Notes: generated by a model not told the origin, from the letters alone. A DNA stretch of 64,000 bases from Caenimonas koreensis DSM 17982 (GCF_009646335.1 NZ_WJBU01000012.1:120041-184040), one strand, 5' to 3'. Shown: positions 1 to 8,694, counted from the first letter of the stretch. Numbers and translations are program-made.

Positions 1-1
1 C

Positions 2-577
2 ATTGCCTCATTTGCCGGCGTTGCCTGGCTCGCCGCGCTGTCCGCGTGCACCGAGGCCAAGCCGCAATTCAAGAGCATCGACCTGACCGGCGCCGACTAC
101 GCGAAGGACTTCAAGCTCACCGATGCGAATGGCGCGGTGCGCACGCTCAAGGAGTTCAACGGCAAGCTCGTCGTGATCTTCTTCGGCTATACGCAGTGCC
201 CCGATGTCTGCCCCACCACGATGGCCGAGCTGGCCGAGGCCAAACGCATCATGGGCAAGGATGGCGAGAAGGTGCAGGGCATTTTCGTGACGGTCGACCC
301 TGAGCGCGATACGCCCCAGGTGCTCAAGGCGTACATGGGCAACTTCGACCCGACGTTTGTTGCGCTGCGCCCCGCGCCCGAAGAACTCGCCGGCGTGGCG
401 AAGGACTACAAGGTCTTCTACAAGAAGGTCGATGGCAAGACGGCCACGAGTTACACCATGGACCACTCCGCGGCGAGTTACGTGTACGACACGCGGGGCA
501 ACCTGCGGCTGTACACGCGCTACGGCAGCGGAGCGCAGGCCCTCGCGTCAGACCTGCAGCTGCTGCTCAAGAGCTAG
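2..577 (+). CDS. SCO1/SenC family copper chaperone lipoprotein (5' truncated)
   Basis: This is the 3' part of a thioredoxin-fold SCO1/SenC/PrrC protein, a membrane-anchored periplasmic copper chaperone used to assemble the CuA centre of cytochrome c oxidase. The frame is already open at the window edge. It begins in a hydrophobic signal segment that ends in the lipobox LSAC, so only a few N-terminal residues are missing. The metal-binding CPDVCP motif follows the strand VVIFFGYTQ, and the third copper ligand, a histidine, lies in YTMDHSAASYVYD, as the family requires. Length and motif order match intact SCO proteins. Genes of this family usually follow haem O synthase/cytochrome oxidase genes, which would lie upstream of the window. 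The next gene is convergent, 6 bases downstream. Confidence 0.92.
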   Translation: MASFAGVAWLAALSACTEAKPQFKSIDLTGADYAKDFKLTDANGAVRTLKEFNGKLVVIFFGYTQCPDVCPTTMAELAEAKRIMGKDGEKVQGIFVTVDPERDTPQVLKAYMGNFDPTFVALRPAPEELAGVAKDYKVFYKKVDGKTATSYTMDHSAASYVYDTRGNLRLYTRYGSGAQALASDLQLLLKS

Positions 578-583
578 GCAGAC

Positions 584-1582
584 CTATTCGACCTTGATGT
601 TGCGCTGGGCGATCACGCCGCCGAGCAACGCAGTGTCTGCCTTGATGCGATTGGCCAGACCTTCCGCCGATGTGCCTGCCGTCTGCCAGCCTTGCTGGAA
701 CAGCTTGGCGCGCACTTCCGGCGAGCGTGCAATTTCACCGATCAGGCGCGACAGCTTTGCAGCGATGGGCTTGGGCATGGTGGCGGGCGCTGCAGCGGCC
801 GTCCAGATCTCCAGCTGAAAGCCGCGCACGCCGCCTTCGTCAAGGCTCGGGTACTCAGGCACCAGCGTGCTGCGTCCTGTTGACGTGACGCCAATCGCCT
901 TGAGTTTGCCCGCCTTGATCTGCGGTGAGGCAAGGCCCGGCGGCAGCAGCGCGAGCTGCAGTTGCCCGCTGATCATCGCGTTGATCACCTGCGGGTTGCC
1001 GGGGTAGGGCACATGCACGGGATCGATGCCGGTCTTGGTCTTGAGCAGCTCCATGCCGATGTGTCCCACCGTGCCGACGCCGGGCGTGCCGTAGCTCCAC
1101 GTGTTGCCGGCAGTGCGCGCAGCCGCAATGAATTCCTGCGCGGTGTTGCCCGGCGCATTGGCCGGTGCCGTGAGCAAAAGCGGCGCCGTGCCGATTAGGC
1201 TGAGCGGTGCCAGGTCTTTGAGGGGATCGAATGGCGTTGCCGGGTTGAGCAGCTTCGCGATCGTCATGTTGCCGTTGATCATCACGCCGATCGTGTGGTT
1301 GTCCGTGGCCTTGGCCACCATGTCGGCGGCGATGTTGCCGCCGGCACCGGGCTTGTTTTCCACGATCACCGGCTGTCCAAGTGCCTTGGACAGTGGCTCG
1401 GCAATGGTGCGCGCCACGAGGTCGGGTGTGGAGCCGCCGGGAAAGCCGACGAGGATGCGGACTGTGCGCGTGGGCCACGCTGCGTCGGCGTCTGCCTTGG
1501 CGGCCTTCTGGGCGAGTGCGGTGGTGCCGACGGCGGCCAGTGCGAGCGCCAGCACAGTGCGGCGCATGAGGTGAGTGGTCAT
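584..1582 (-). CDS. Bug-family (TctC-like) periplasmic substrate-binding protein
   Basis: A 332-residue extracytoplasmic receptor of the tripartite tricarboxylate transporter (Bug/TctC) family. The N-terminus MTTHLMRRTVLALALAAV...ALAQ is a Sec signal peptide with an ALAQ cleavage region. The mature part has the family hallmarks RTVRILVGFPGGSTPDLVAR near the start, then QPVIVENKPGAGGNIAAD and a YGTPGVGTVGH segment. The ligand is probably a carboxylate but cannot be read from sequence. No TctA or TctB membrane partner lies in the window. Such orphan receptors are very abundant in Comamonadaceae and are thought to share a few membrane complexes. The gene is convergent with the SCO1 gene. Confidence 0.9.
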   Translation of the reverse strand: MTTHLMRRTVLALALAAVGTTALAQKAAKADADAAWPTRTVRILVGFPGGSTPDLVARTIAEPLSKALGQPVIVENKPGAGGNIAADMVAKATDNHTIGVMINGNMTIAKLLNPATPFDPLKDLAPLSLIGTAPLLLTAPANAPGNTAQEFIAAARTAGNTWSYGTPGVGTVGHIGMELLKTKTGIDPVHVPYPGNPQVINAMISGQLQLALLPPGLASPQIKAGKLKAIGVTSTGRSTLVPEYPSLDEGGVRGFQLEIWTAAAAPATMPKPIAAKLSRLIGEIARSPEVRAKLFQQGWQTAGTSAEGLANRIKADTALLGGVIAQRNIKVE

Positions 1583-1666
1583 GGATCGGACTTCCTTGGT
1601 GTGGTCAGTGCGGCCGTCATGGCGGCTGCGAACGACATCCTAGCGCGTGTGGTCCACTGCGGCGGG

Positions 1667-3418
1667 TCAGAAGTTCAGTGGGCGTATGAGTTTGCGGGCA
1701 TCGGGGCGCATCGAATCGAGCCCGTCCACCAGCCATTGCAAACTCCCTGGCGCATCCCGTTCGCCATCGGGAAGCATCGCGACAGTGATATGGAATTTCA
1801 AAGTCGCCGCAGGCGGTAGTGCGTCGTTGGGTCGCAGCCCGCTCGCAACGAGCTGCTGCGCGCGGCTCATGGCAATTTCGGCGGTTGTAGGCCCTTCGAG
1901 CAGCAGCGCGAAGTCGTGACTGCCGACGCGCGCCGCCAGGTCGATATCGGTGATCGCATGCCGCAGATGCGAGGCGGCGACCACCAGCATGCGCTCACCG
2001 GTCTCGCGACCGAACTCCTCGATGATCGCGTCGAAATTCGAGATGCGGGCAGCCAGCAGCGCGCACGGGCGTTTCAGGGTGCGCGCACGCGCGATGGCGT
2101 CGTCGAGCCGCTGCAGCAGCGTGCGCTGATGGGCTATGCCGGTGAGGGCGTCGTTGTGCGACAGGGCGGCCGCGCGCACGCGCGACTCGCGGCGGCGGTT
2201 GCCGCGCAGCGTGAGCGCATAGAACAGGATCGGCATCTCCACGGCAGCACCGATCGCGAGCGCATAGCGCGTCAGGCCACTGGCCGGCATCAGGTTGAGG
2301 CCGCGGGCCACCGGGAAGAGCGCCATCACGACGACAGGAACGAAGCCGAGCGCAATGAGCCGGATGTACGGGTCGTCGCCCTTGATCCAGACCATTGCGA
2401 TGAGTCCGGCCACCGTCACCAGCGACAGGACCGCAAGCACCATCACCACTGCAAACGACGTGCGTGTGAGCAGCCACGTGTCGAGCGCGACGGCGGCCAG
2501 CAGCGCAAGGATCAGCAGCCACACGAACATGTCGAGCACCTTCGAGAAGCGGCCCGGCTCCGTCACCGTCCGGGCGAACCACAGCGCGGCTGCGCCCGAT
2601 ATGCCGGGCAGCACGAATGTCGCGACCTCGTTCCACTTCAGCATCTCATTCCAGATGTGCTGCGCCCCGACACCGAGGTAGGCGAGCTGCCCGATGGCCA
2701 GGGAGCCGACGTACACGGCATACACAGCGAAATTGCGGTCGCGATAGGCAATCGCATTGGCTGCAGCCACCAGCGTGATCAGCAAGGCGAGGCCGAAGTA
2801 CGCGCCCAGCAGGAACTGCTCGCGCTCGCGCGACGCGACGAGTGCTGCCTGGTCATAGAGCGCCACAGGTGTCGCGAAATCGACGCGTGCGTGCTCCACG
2901 CGCAGGAAATGGCGCACAGGTTCCGTGCCCGCACTGGAGAGCTCGAACGTCGGGAAGCGCCCTGGCACGGGCCAGTCGGACACGGCCTTCACATCGCCCG
3001 CCTCCTGCTCGACCCACTGGCCATCTGCGCCCCGGTAAAACAGTTGTGCGCGATCCAGGCCCGACGACTGCAGCTCGATGAACCAGCGCTTGCGTGTGGG
3101 CAGCACCGTGTCAAAGACGATCCACATCGCTTTATTGCCGTCGAGGTTGTATGAGCTGCCGGGAACACGCAGTTGCCACGGCAGCGTGTCGGCGAGGGCG
3201 GCCGCCTCGACTTGTTCGACGGGCCGCTTGCCGGTGTCGTCGATCCAGAAACGGCTGCGCGAGTCCAGGGAGATCACGCGCTCGCCCGCGCCGAGCACGA
3301 TGGCAGCCGGAGCGGGCGTGGCGGTGGATGGCGTCCCCTGGGCGCCCGCCATGCCCATCGAGCACAGCCACCACAACACTCCTATCCAGCAGGAGATGGT
3401 TGTCGTTGTTCGTCCCAC
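1667..3418 (-). CDS. 7TM-DISM receptor with degenerate GGDEF domain
   Basis: A 583-residue membrane sensor. It has an N-terminal signal peptide and then an extracytoplasmic domain of about 160 residues of the 7TMR-DISM extracellular type (WIVFDTVLPTRKRWFIELQSSGLD). Next come seven hydrophobic segments, roughly residues 200-400, and a cytoplasmic domain that aligns with GGDEF diguanylate cyclases (HNDALTGIAHQRTLLQRLDDA). Where the GGDEF loop belongs it reads GSHDF within AARVGSHDFALLLEG, so the two acidic/glycine positions needed for GTP and metal are altered. I infer that it does not make c-di-GMP and may instead act as a regulatory or binding module. It is the only gene between the Bug receptor and the rpoH terminator and shares the minus strand with both. 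Confidence 0.85.
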   Translation of the reverse strand: MGRTTTTISCWIGVLWWLCSMGMAGAQGTPSTATPAPAAIVLGAGERVISLDSRSRFWIDDTGKRPVEQVEAAALADTLPWQLRVPGSSYNLDGNKAMWIVFDTVLPTRKRWFIELQSSGLDRAQLFYRGADGQWVEQEAGDVKAVSDWPVPGRFPTFELSSAGTEPVRHFLRVEHARVDFATPVALYDQAALVASREREQFLLGAYFGLALLITLVAAANAIAYRDRNFAVYAVYVGSLAIGQLAYLGVGAQHIWNEMLKWNEVATFVLPGISGAAALWFARTVTEPGRFSKVLDMFVWLLILALLAAVALDTWLLTRTSFAVVMVLAVLSLVTVAGLIAMVWIKGDDPYIRLIALGFVPVVVMALFPVARGLNLMPASGLTRYALAIGAAVEMPILFYALTLRGNRRRESRVRAAALSHNDALTGIAHQRTLLQRLDDAIARARTLKRPCALLAARISNFDAIIEEFGRETGERMLVVAASHLRHAITDIDLAARVGSHDFALLLEGPTTAEIAMSRAQQLVASGLRPNDALPPAATLKFHITVAMLPDGERDAPGSLQWLVDGLDSMRPDARKLIRPLNF

Positions 3419-3455
3419 CCGGCCATTGTCACAGCATCGCGATGCCGCGGGAAAT

Positions 3456-3482
3456 AAAAAAGCCCGGCGGCGCCGGGCTTAA
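3456..3482 (-). terminator. Rho-independent terminator downstream of rpoH
   Basis: A perfect 9-bp GC-rich stem (AAGCCCGGC / GCCGGGCTT) with a 3-base loop lies 27 bases past the rpoH stop. On the minus strand it is followed by TTTTTTATTT. This is a strong intrinsic terminator for rpoH and separates it from the 7TM receptor gene. Confidence 0.88.
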
Positions 3483-3508
3483 TGTTGAAGGCCTGATGGC
3501 CCAGGCGC

Positions 3509-4441
3509 TCAGGCGTAGGCCGCAAGAGCCTTCTTCATTTTCTTCATTGCTGCCGATTCGATCTGGCGGATGCGCTCTGCGCTCACGCCGTATTCGGCAG
3601 CCAAGTCATGCAGCGTCAGGCCGCCCGAGCCGTCGTCATTGACCTTCAGCCAGCGCTCTTCCACGATGCGGCGGCTGCGGTCGTCGAGTGTTGCCAGTGC
3701 GGCGGTGATGCCGTCGGTGGCCAGTTCGTCGCGCTGGCGCGATTCGATCATCTGCGTGGGCTCATGCCCCACGTCTGCGAGATAGGCGATCGGGCCGAAG
3801 GCTTCATCACCCTCATCGCTGGGCGAGGGGTCGAGCAGCACATCGCCACCGGCCATGCGCGCTTCCATCTCGATGACTTCTTCGCGCTTGACGTTCAGCT
3901 CGCGCGCCATCGTCTCGATCTGCGAGTCGGTCAGGCTGTCGCGATGCGTCTGCACGCCTTCGTCGTCCTTGAATCCCTGCTTCATCGAGCGCAGGTTGAA
4001 AAACAGCTTGCGCTGCGCCTTGGTCGTCGCGACCTTGACCATGCGCCAGTTCTTCAGGATGTATTCGTGGATTTCGGCCTTGATCCAGTGCAGCGCATAG
4101 CTCACGAGGCGCACACCCTGGTCAGGGTCGAAACGCTTCACCGCCTTCATCAGGCCGATGTTGCCTTCCTGGATCAGGTCGCCGTGCGGCAAGCCGTAAC
4201 CCAGGTACTTGCGCGAGACCGACACTACGAGGCGAAGGTGCGACAGCACCAGCTTCCCGGCCGCTTCGAGATCGTTTTCATCACGCAGCTTGCGCGCGAA
4301 TTCCTGCTCCTGTGCCAGCGTCAGCATGGGCAGGCGGTTCACGGCGGAGATATACGCGTCCAGATTGCCCAGCGACGGAACAACTGCCCACGGATTGGCT
4401 ACAGCCAGCGCGGTACCCTGGGATGCCAAAGGTGTCGACAT
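3509..4441 (-). CDS. rpoH: RNA polymerase heat-shock sigma factor sigma-32
   Basis: A 310-residue group 3 sigma factor that directs RNA polymerase to heat-shock promoters. Region 2 is intact (LVVSVSRKYLGYGLPHGDLIQEGNIGLMKAVKRFDP...). The RpoH-specific box QRKLFFNLR follows region 2.4, and region 4 ends with GVSAERIRQIESAAMKKMKKAL. I start at the ATG giving MSTPLAS. It is preceded by AAAGGAA at proper spacing, while the in-frame ATG six codons upstream overlaps that ribosome-binding site. A perfect CIRCE operator ends 33 bases upstream of the start, so transcription is probably repressed by HrcA, whose gene is at 32570-33571. An intrinsic terminator follows the gene, indicating a monocistronic unit. 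Confidence 0.96.
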   Translation of the reverse strand: MSTPLASQGTALAVANPWAVVPSLGNLDAYISAVNRLPMLTLAQEQEFARKLRDENDLEAAGKLVLSHLRLVVSVSRKYLGYGLPHGDLIQEGNIGLMKAVKRFDPDQGVRLVSYALHWIKAEIHEYILKNWRMVKVATTKAQRKLFFNLRSMKQGFKDDEGVQTHRDSLTDSQIETMARELNVKREEVIEMEARMAGGDVLLDPSPSDEGDEAFGPIAYLADVGHEPTQMIESRQRDELATDGITAALATLDDRSRRIVEERWLKVNDDGSGGLTLHDLAAEYGVSAERIRQIESAAMKKMKKALAAYA

Positions 4442-4474
4442 GCGGGGAGTTCCTTTCATATAGGGAATGGGATA

Positions 4475-4501
4475 TTAGCACTCGGTTAGACGGAGTGCTA
4501 A
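4475..4501. promoter_or_regulatory. CIRCE operator (HrcA site) upstream of rpoH
   Basis: The sequence is TTAGCACTC, nine spacer bases, then GAGTGCTAA. This matches the CIRCE consensus at all 18 arm positions with the canonical 9-base spacing. It lies between ftsY and rpoH, 33 bases upstream of the rpoH start. On the minus strand a possible promoter overlaps it (TTAGCA, 18 bases, TAATAT), so bound HrcA would block RNA polymerase. CIRCE is the known operator of the HrcA repressor, which depends on GroE for activity. No second full CIRCE was seen in the window. Confidence 0.95.
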
Positions 4502-4623
4502 CCAGCAAGTTCACCCGAAGCATAACGAAATTAAGGGTTATCCCGGCAACCAAAAGGTCATTTTGCGGGCCGGCTAACCCCCGCCTCACTAAGACTACTT
4601 ATGGGTTACAGCCGGATGGTCGG

Positions 4624-5670
4624 CTACTGCAGCAACGCCAGCGCAAATTCCCGGGCGTTGAAGGTTTCGAGGTCTTCCAGCTTTTCGCCGACCCCGACGA
4701 AGTAAACAGGCACCGGCTTTTCCGTGGCAATGGCCGCGATCACGCCGCCCTTGGCCGTGCCGTCCAGCTTGGTGATGATCAAGCCCGTCAGGCCCAGCGC
4801 ATCGTCGAAAGCACGCACCTGCGCCAGCGCGTTCTGGCCCGTGTTGCCGTCAATCACCAGCAGTACCTCGTGCGGGGCCGTGGCATCGGCCTTTTGCACG
4901 ACGCGCTTGATCTTGCGCAGCTCTTCCATCAGGTGCATCTGCGTGGGCAGGCGGCCGGCGGTATCGACCAGCACTACGTCCTTGCCGCGCGCCTTGCCCG
5001 CGGTCACGGCGTCGAATGTCACGGCGGCCGGATCGCCACCGGCCTGGCTCACGATCTCCACCGTATTGCGATCCGCCCAGACGGCGAGCTGTTCGCGTGC
5101 CGCCGCACGGAACGTGTCGGCAGCGGCCAGCAACACCGTTGCGCCTTCGTCGGCGAGATGCTTCGTGAGCTTGCCGATCGAGGTCGTCTTGCCGGCGCCG
5201 TTCACGCCCGCCACCATGATGATCGTCGGCTTGAACTCGCCGATCACCAGCGGTTTTTCCAGCGGCTTGAGCAACTGGGTGAGTGAGTCGATCAGGATGT
5301 TCTTGACCTGGACGGGCCGCGTCGCGCCGCTGGCTTGCACCCGGCGCTTGACTTCACCGAGCAGCTGCTGGGTCGCCTTGACGCCGGTGTCCGCCATCAG
5401 CAGCGCACTTTCGAGCTCTTCGTAGAGGTTGTCGTCGATCTGCGCGCCCGTGAACACCTGCGAAATGCCCGTGCTGGTCTTGCGCAGCCCGGCACTGAGT
5501 CGATCAAGCCAGCGCTGCCGCTCGGGCGCGACAGCCTCGGGCACAGGAATCTCCATCGGCTGCACGAGGGCGGTGCCGATGAGACTGCCGCCCGATGAGG
5601 CAGGCACGGGTGCGGGGCTGGATGCAGGTGCCGGCGCAGCCGCCGGCTTTTTCCTGAAGAAACTGAACAT
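4624..5670 (-). CDS. ftsY: Signal recognition particle receptor FtsY
   Basis: A 348-residue SRP receptor GTPase that docks ribosome-nascent chain-SRP complexes at the inner membrane. A short Ala/Pro-rich N-terminal region (MFSFFRKKPAAA...) with a basic, membrane-touching start replaces the long acidic A domain of E. coli. The N domain (about residues 50-140) precedes the G domain, with P-loop GVNGAGKTT near residue 155, then DTAGR, TKLDGTAKGG and the closing GVGEKLEDLETF motif. It is transcribed divergently from the M16 peptidase genes, an arrangement common in betaproteobacteria. Only 29 bases separate the two starts, so the promoters must overlap the 5' coding ends. Confidence 0.96.
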   Translation of the reverse strand: MFSFFRKKPAAAPAPASSPAPVPASSGGSLIGTALVQPMEIPVPEAVAPERQRWLDRLSAGLRKTSTGISQVFTGAQIDDNLYEELESALLMADTGVKATQQLLGEVKRRVQASGATRPVQVKNILIDSLTQLLKPLEKPLVIGEFKPTIIMVAGVNGAGKTTSIGKLTKHLADEGATVLLAAADTFRAAAREQLAVWADRNTVEIVSQAGGDPAAVTFDAVTAGKARGKDVVLVDTAGRLPTQMHLMEELRKIKRVVQKADATAPHEVLLVIDGNTGQNALAQVRAFDDALGLTGLIITKLDGTAKGGVIAAIATEKPVPVYFVGVGEKLEDLETFNAREFALALLQ

Positions 5671-5699
5671 TGGGAGGGTTTCTAGAATCAGAGGATTCT

Positions 5700-7124
5700 A
5701 TGAAACAGACCATCATGCACCGGCTACGCGGCTTCTCGCTGCTGTTCGCCCTTTTCATACCCCCCGTCCTCGCTCCAATGGCGCTTGCCCAGACGACGGC
5801 CCCCGTGCCGAAGACTGACGTCTTCAAGCTCAAGAACGGCTTTACCGTTGTTGTGCAGGCCGACAAGCGCGCCCCCACCGCCGTCCACATGGTCATGGTG
5901 CGTGTGGGGTCGATGGATGAGGTCGATGGCAACACGGGTATCGCGCACATCCTCGAACACATGCTGTTCAAGGGCTCCAGGACGCTGAAGGCGGGCGAGT
6001 TCTCGCGTCGCGTCGCGGCCCTCGGTGGCCGCGAGAACGCCTACACGATGCGCGATGCAACAGGCTACTTCCAGCAGATACCCGCGAACCGCCTCGAAGA
6101 CGTGATGAAGCTGGAGGCTGACCGCTTCGCGAACAACCAGTGGCCCGACGACGAATTCAAGCGTGAGCTCGAAGTCGTGAAGGAAGAGCGCCGCATGCGC
6201 ACCGACGACGAGCCGCGTTCGCTGCTGTGGGAAGCGCTCAACGCGACGATCTACCAGGCCTCGCCATACCGGCGACCCGTGATCGGCTGGATGGGCGACC
6301 TCGACTCCATGACGCCCAACGACGCACGCGACTTCTACAAGCACTGGTACGTGCCGGCGAATGCGGTCGTGCTCGTGGTCGGTGACGTCGATCCGTTCAA
6401 GGTGAAGCAGCTTGCCGAGAAGTACTACGGCCGGATTCCGGCGCGGGCAGTGCCGGGCCGCAAGCCGCGCGATGAACCGCCGCAAGTGGGCATGCGCCGG
6501 CTGGAAGTGAAGGCGCCTGCTGAACAGGCCTACGTGGCGCTGGCGTTCAAGGTGCCGCAGTTCACCTCACTCGAGTCAACGCCGGACAACAACGACACAC
6601 TGGCGCTCACGGTGCTCTCGTTCGTGCTCGACGGCTATCCGGGTGCGCGGCTTGACAGGGCGCTGACGCAGGGGCCTGACCGCCTCGCAGACAGCGTCGG
6701 TGCGGGCAACGGCTTTTCCGGCCGTGGCCCGCAGCTGTTCACGCTCGAAGGCGTGCCGGCGCAAGGCAAGACCACGGAGCAGCTCGAAGCGGCATTGCGC
6801 GCAGAGATCACGAAGATCGCACGTGACGGCGTGAGCGAGGCCGAGCTCAATCGCGTGAAGACGCAGTGGATTGCCAGCGAGGTCTACAAGCTCGACTCGA
6901 TCATGAACCAGGCGCGCGAGCTGGGCAGCTACTGGATCGAGGGGCTGCCGCTGGACACGAGCGAGCGCATCATCGAGAAGCTGCGCCGCGTCACGTCGGA
7001 CGACGTCAAGGCAGTGGCTGCCAAGTACTTTGGCGATGACCAGCTCACCGTGGGCGTGCTGCGGCCGCAACCCGTCGACCCCAACCGTAAACCGCGCGCG
7101 GCTCCTGCCGGCCTGCGTCACTAG
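5700..7124 (+). CDS. M16 family zinc metallopeptidase, catalytic subunit
   Basis: A 474-residue exported peptidase of the insulinase/pitrilysin (M16) family. A signal peptide (hydrophobic residues 10-30, ending ALAQ) is followed by the inverted zinc motif HILEH at residues 83-87. A downstream acidic segment (EVVKEERRMR) supplies the third ligand. Two M16 half-domains are present. I chose the ATG at 5700 because AGAGG lies just upstream and the next residues form a proper signal peptide. The frame is also open from 5670. The next gene is its catalytically incomplete partner, so the two probably form a periplasmic heterodimer. Substrate unknown. Confidence 0.92.
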   Translation: MKQTIMHRLRGFSLLFALFIPPVLAPMALAQTTAPVPKTDVFKLKNGFTVVVQADKRAPTAVHMVMVRVGSMDEVDGNTGIAHILEHMLFKGSRTLKAGEFSRRVAALGGRENAYTMRDATGYFQQIPANRLEDVMKLEADRFANNQWPDDEFKRELEVVKEERRMRTDDEPRSLLWEALNATIYQASPYRRPVIGWMGDLDSMTPNDARDFYKHWYVPANAVVLVVGDVDPFKVKQLAEKYYGRIPARAVPGRKPRDEPPQVGMRRLEVKAPAEQAYVALAFKVPQFTSLESTPDNNDTLALTVLSFVLDGYPGARLDRALTQGPDRLADSVGAGNGFSGRGPQLFTLEGVPAQGKTTEQLEAALRAEITKIARDGVSEAELNRVKTQWIASEVYKLDSIMNQARELGSYWIEGLPLDTSERIIEKLRRVTSDDVKAVAAKYFGDDQLTVGVLRPQPVDPNRKPRAAPAGLRH

Positions 7125-7136
7125 GAAGCGGGCAGC

Positions 7137-8480
7137 ATGCACATGACACAACTTCACAAGAGCGTGGCGCGCATCGCGCTCGCTGCTCTGGCGCTTGCCT
7201 GCGGCCAGGCCTATGCCGCCATCCCGATCCAGAAATGGTTACAGCCCAGTGGGGCTGCTGTGTACCTGGTCGAGAGCCAGACACTTCCAATGGTTGACGT
7301 ACGGCTCGAGTTTGATGCCGGCGGCCGCCGCGACCCGGCAGACAAAGCGGGCAGGGCAAGCATTGCGGCCTCCATGACATCGAAGGGCGTCGAAGCGCGC
7401 GATGGCCGTCCTGCGCTCGACGAGAACCAGCTCAGCGAAGCATGGGCTGACCTCGGCGCGTCGTTCGGCGGTGGCGCTACCGCTGACCGGATGAATTTCA
7501 CGATGCGCTCGTTGACCTACCCTGACGTGTTGCCCAAGGCGATCGACCTTGCCGCGCGCCAGCTGGGCGAGCCGGCGTTTCCGGATGCCATCTGGCAGCG
7601 TGACCGCCAGCGCATGGCAGCGTCGATCCGCGAGGCCAATACCAAGCCCGCGACACTGGCGTCGCGCGCCTTCGAGGCGGCAGTGTTTGGCAAGCACCCT
7701 TATGGCTACGAGACCACCGAAGCGTCCATCGCGCGCATTTCCGTGCAGGACATGCGCGATGCCTACAAGCTGGTCCAGCCATGCCGCGCCAAGGTGACGA
7801 TCGTGGGCGCGGTCAATCGCGCCCAGGCGGACGCCATGGTGACGACGCTGCTGTCGCGGCTGCCGTCAGCTGCCCGTTGCGAGGCATTGCCAGAGGTGCC
7901 GGAGGTGGCTGCGCTCGCCGCGCCGGTGGCGACATCGATTCCATTCGCGTCAGCGCAAGCACACGTGCTGATCGGCCAGCCGGGCTACAAGCGCAACGAC
8001 CCCGACCACTTTGCGCTGATGGTGGGCAACTACATCCTGGGCGGCGGCGGACTCGTCTCGCGCCTGTCTGATGAAGTGCGCGAGAAGCGCGGCCTCAGCT
8101 ACAGCGTGTACAGCTACTTCGCGCCGGGCATGCACGCAGGCGCATTCACGATCGGCCTGCAGACGCGCCCCGACCAGACTGCGCAGGCCGTGAAGATTGC
8201 GCGCGAGACGATGGCGGCGTTTGTTGCCAGCGGCCCGAGCGACGCCGAATTGAAAGCGGCCAAAGACTATTTGATCGGCGGTTTTCCGCTGCTGCTCGAC
8301 AGCAACCGCAAGTTGCTCGACAACGTGGCAAACATCGCCTGGTATGACTTGCCGCTCGATTACCTCGACACCTGGACGGCCCGTGTACAGCGCCTGACGC
8401 CAGCCGACATCAAGGCGGCCATGGCGCGCAAGCTGCAGCCGCAGCGGATGGTTGTCGTGACCGTTGGCGCGGGCAGCTGA
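7137..8480 (+). CDS. M16 family peptidase-like subunit lacking the zinc motif
   Basis: A 447-residue exported M16 homologue, 12 bases downstream of the catalytic subunit and clearly co-transcribed. It has a signal peptide (HKSVARIALAALALACGQAYA) and the M16 C-terminal signature (GGGGLVSRLSDEVREKRGLSYSVYSYF). At the position of HxxEH it reads SIAASM in KAGRASIAASMTSKG, so zinc binding and proteolysis are lost. In two-gene M16 systems the non-catalytic subunit supplies the R/Y substrate-binding pair in its C-terminal half, and this protein keeps the RGLSYSVY context. A perfect palindrome and an intrinsic terminator follow. Confidence 0.9.
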   Translation: MHMTQLHKSVARIALAALALACGQAYAAIPIQKWLQPSGAAVYLVESQTLPMVDVRLEFDAGGRRDPADKAGRASIAASMTSKGVEARDGRPALDENQLSEAWADLGASFGGGATADRMNFTMRSLTYPDVLPKAIDLAARQLGEPAFPDAIWQRDRQRMAASIREANTKPATLASRAFEAAVFGKHPYGYETTEASIARISVQDMRDAYKLVQPCRAKVTIVGAVNRAQADAMVTTLLSRLPSAARCEALPEVPEVAALAAPVATSIPFASAQAHVLIGQPGYKRNDPDHFALMVGNYILGGGGLVSRLSDEVREKRGLSYSVYSYFAPGMHAGAFTIGLQTRPDQTAQAVKIARETMAAFVASGPSDAELKAAKDYLIGGFPLLLDSNRKLLDNVANIAWYDLPLDYLDTWTARVQRLTPADIKAAMARKLQPQRMVVVTVGAGS

Positions 8481-8539
8481 TGCTTCAGCCTGCATGCAAG
8501 GGGCTCGCGACGATGGTATCGATCGTGAACAAATTCGCT

Positions 8540-8571
8540 CCCGACCCCTGTCAAGGTTGACAGGGGTCGGG
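8540..8571. repeat. Perfect 15-bp-arm palindrome
   Basis: Two complementary 15-base arms (CCCGACCCCTGTCAA and its reverse complement) flank a 2-base centre. No T-tract follows on either strand, so it is not a classical terminator. It sits 60 bases after the M16 operon and about 85 bases before a real terminator. It may be a dispersed REP-type element, a protein-binding palindrome or an mRNA 3' stabiliser. Copy number elsewhere is not visible here. Confidence 0.7.
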
Positions 8572-8655
8572 CCACAGGCCCATTGCGTGACCTTCAGAAT
8601 GGCCCATCGCTGTCACACGATCTGCGAATCGAAAGACTCGCAGGGCACCCCAAGG

Positions 8656-8694
8656 AAATGCCGGAACCACTCGCTGGTTCCGGCATTTTTCTTT
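8656..8694 (+). terminator. Rho-independent terminator after the M16 operon
   Basis: A 14-bp stem (AAATGCCGGAACCA / TGGTTCCGGCATTT) with a CTCGC loop is followed by TTTTTCTTTT on the plus strand. It separates the M16 pair from rsmD-coaD. Confidence 0.92.

Noticed and set aside
1916..3154. 412-residue plus-strand frame opposite the 7TM receptor gene
   Set aside because: It is an Arg/His-rich antisense frame. The minus strand gives a coherent signal peptide, seven membrane segments and GGDEF-like domain.
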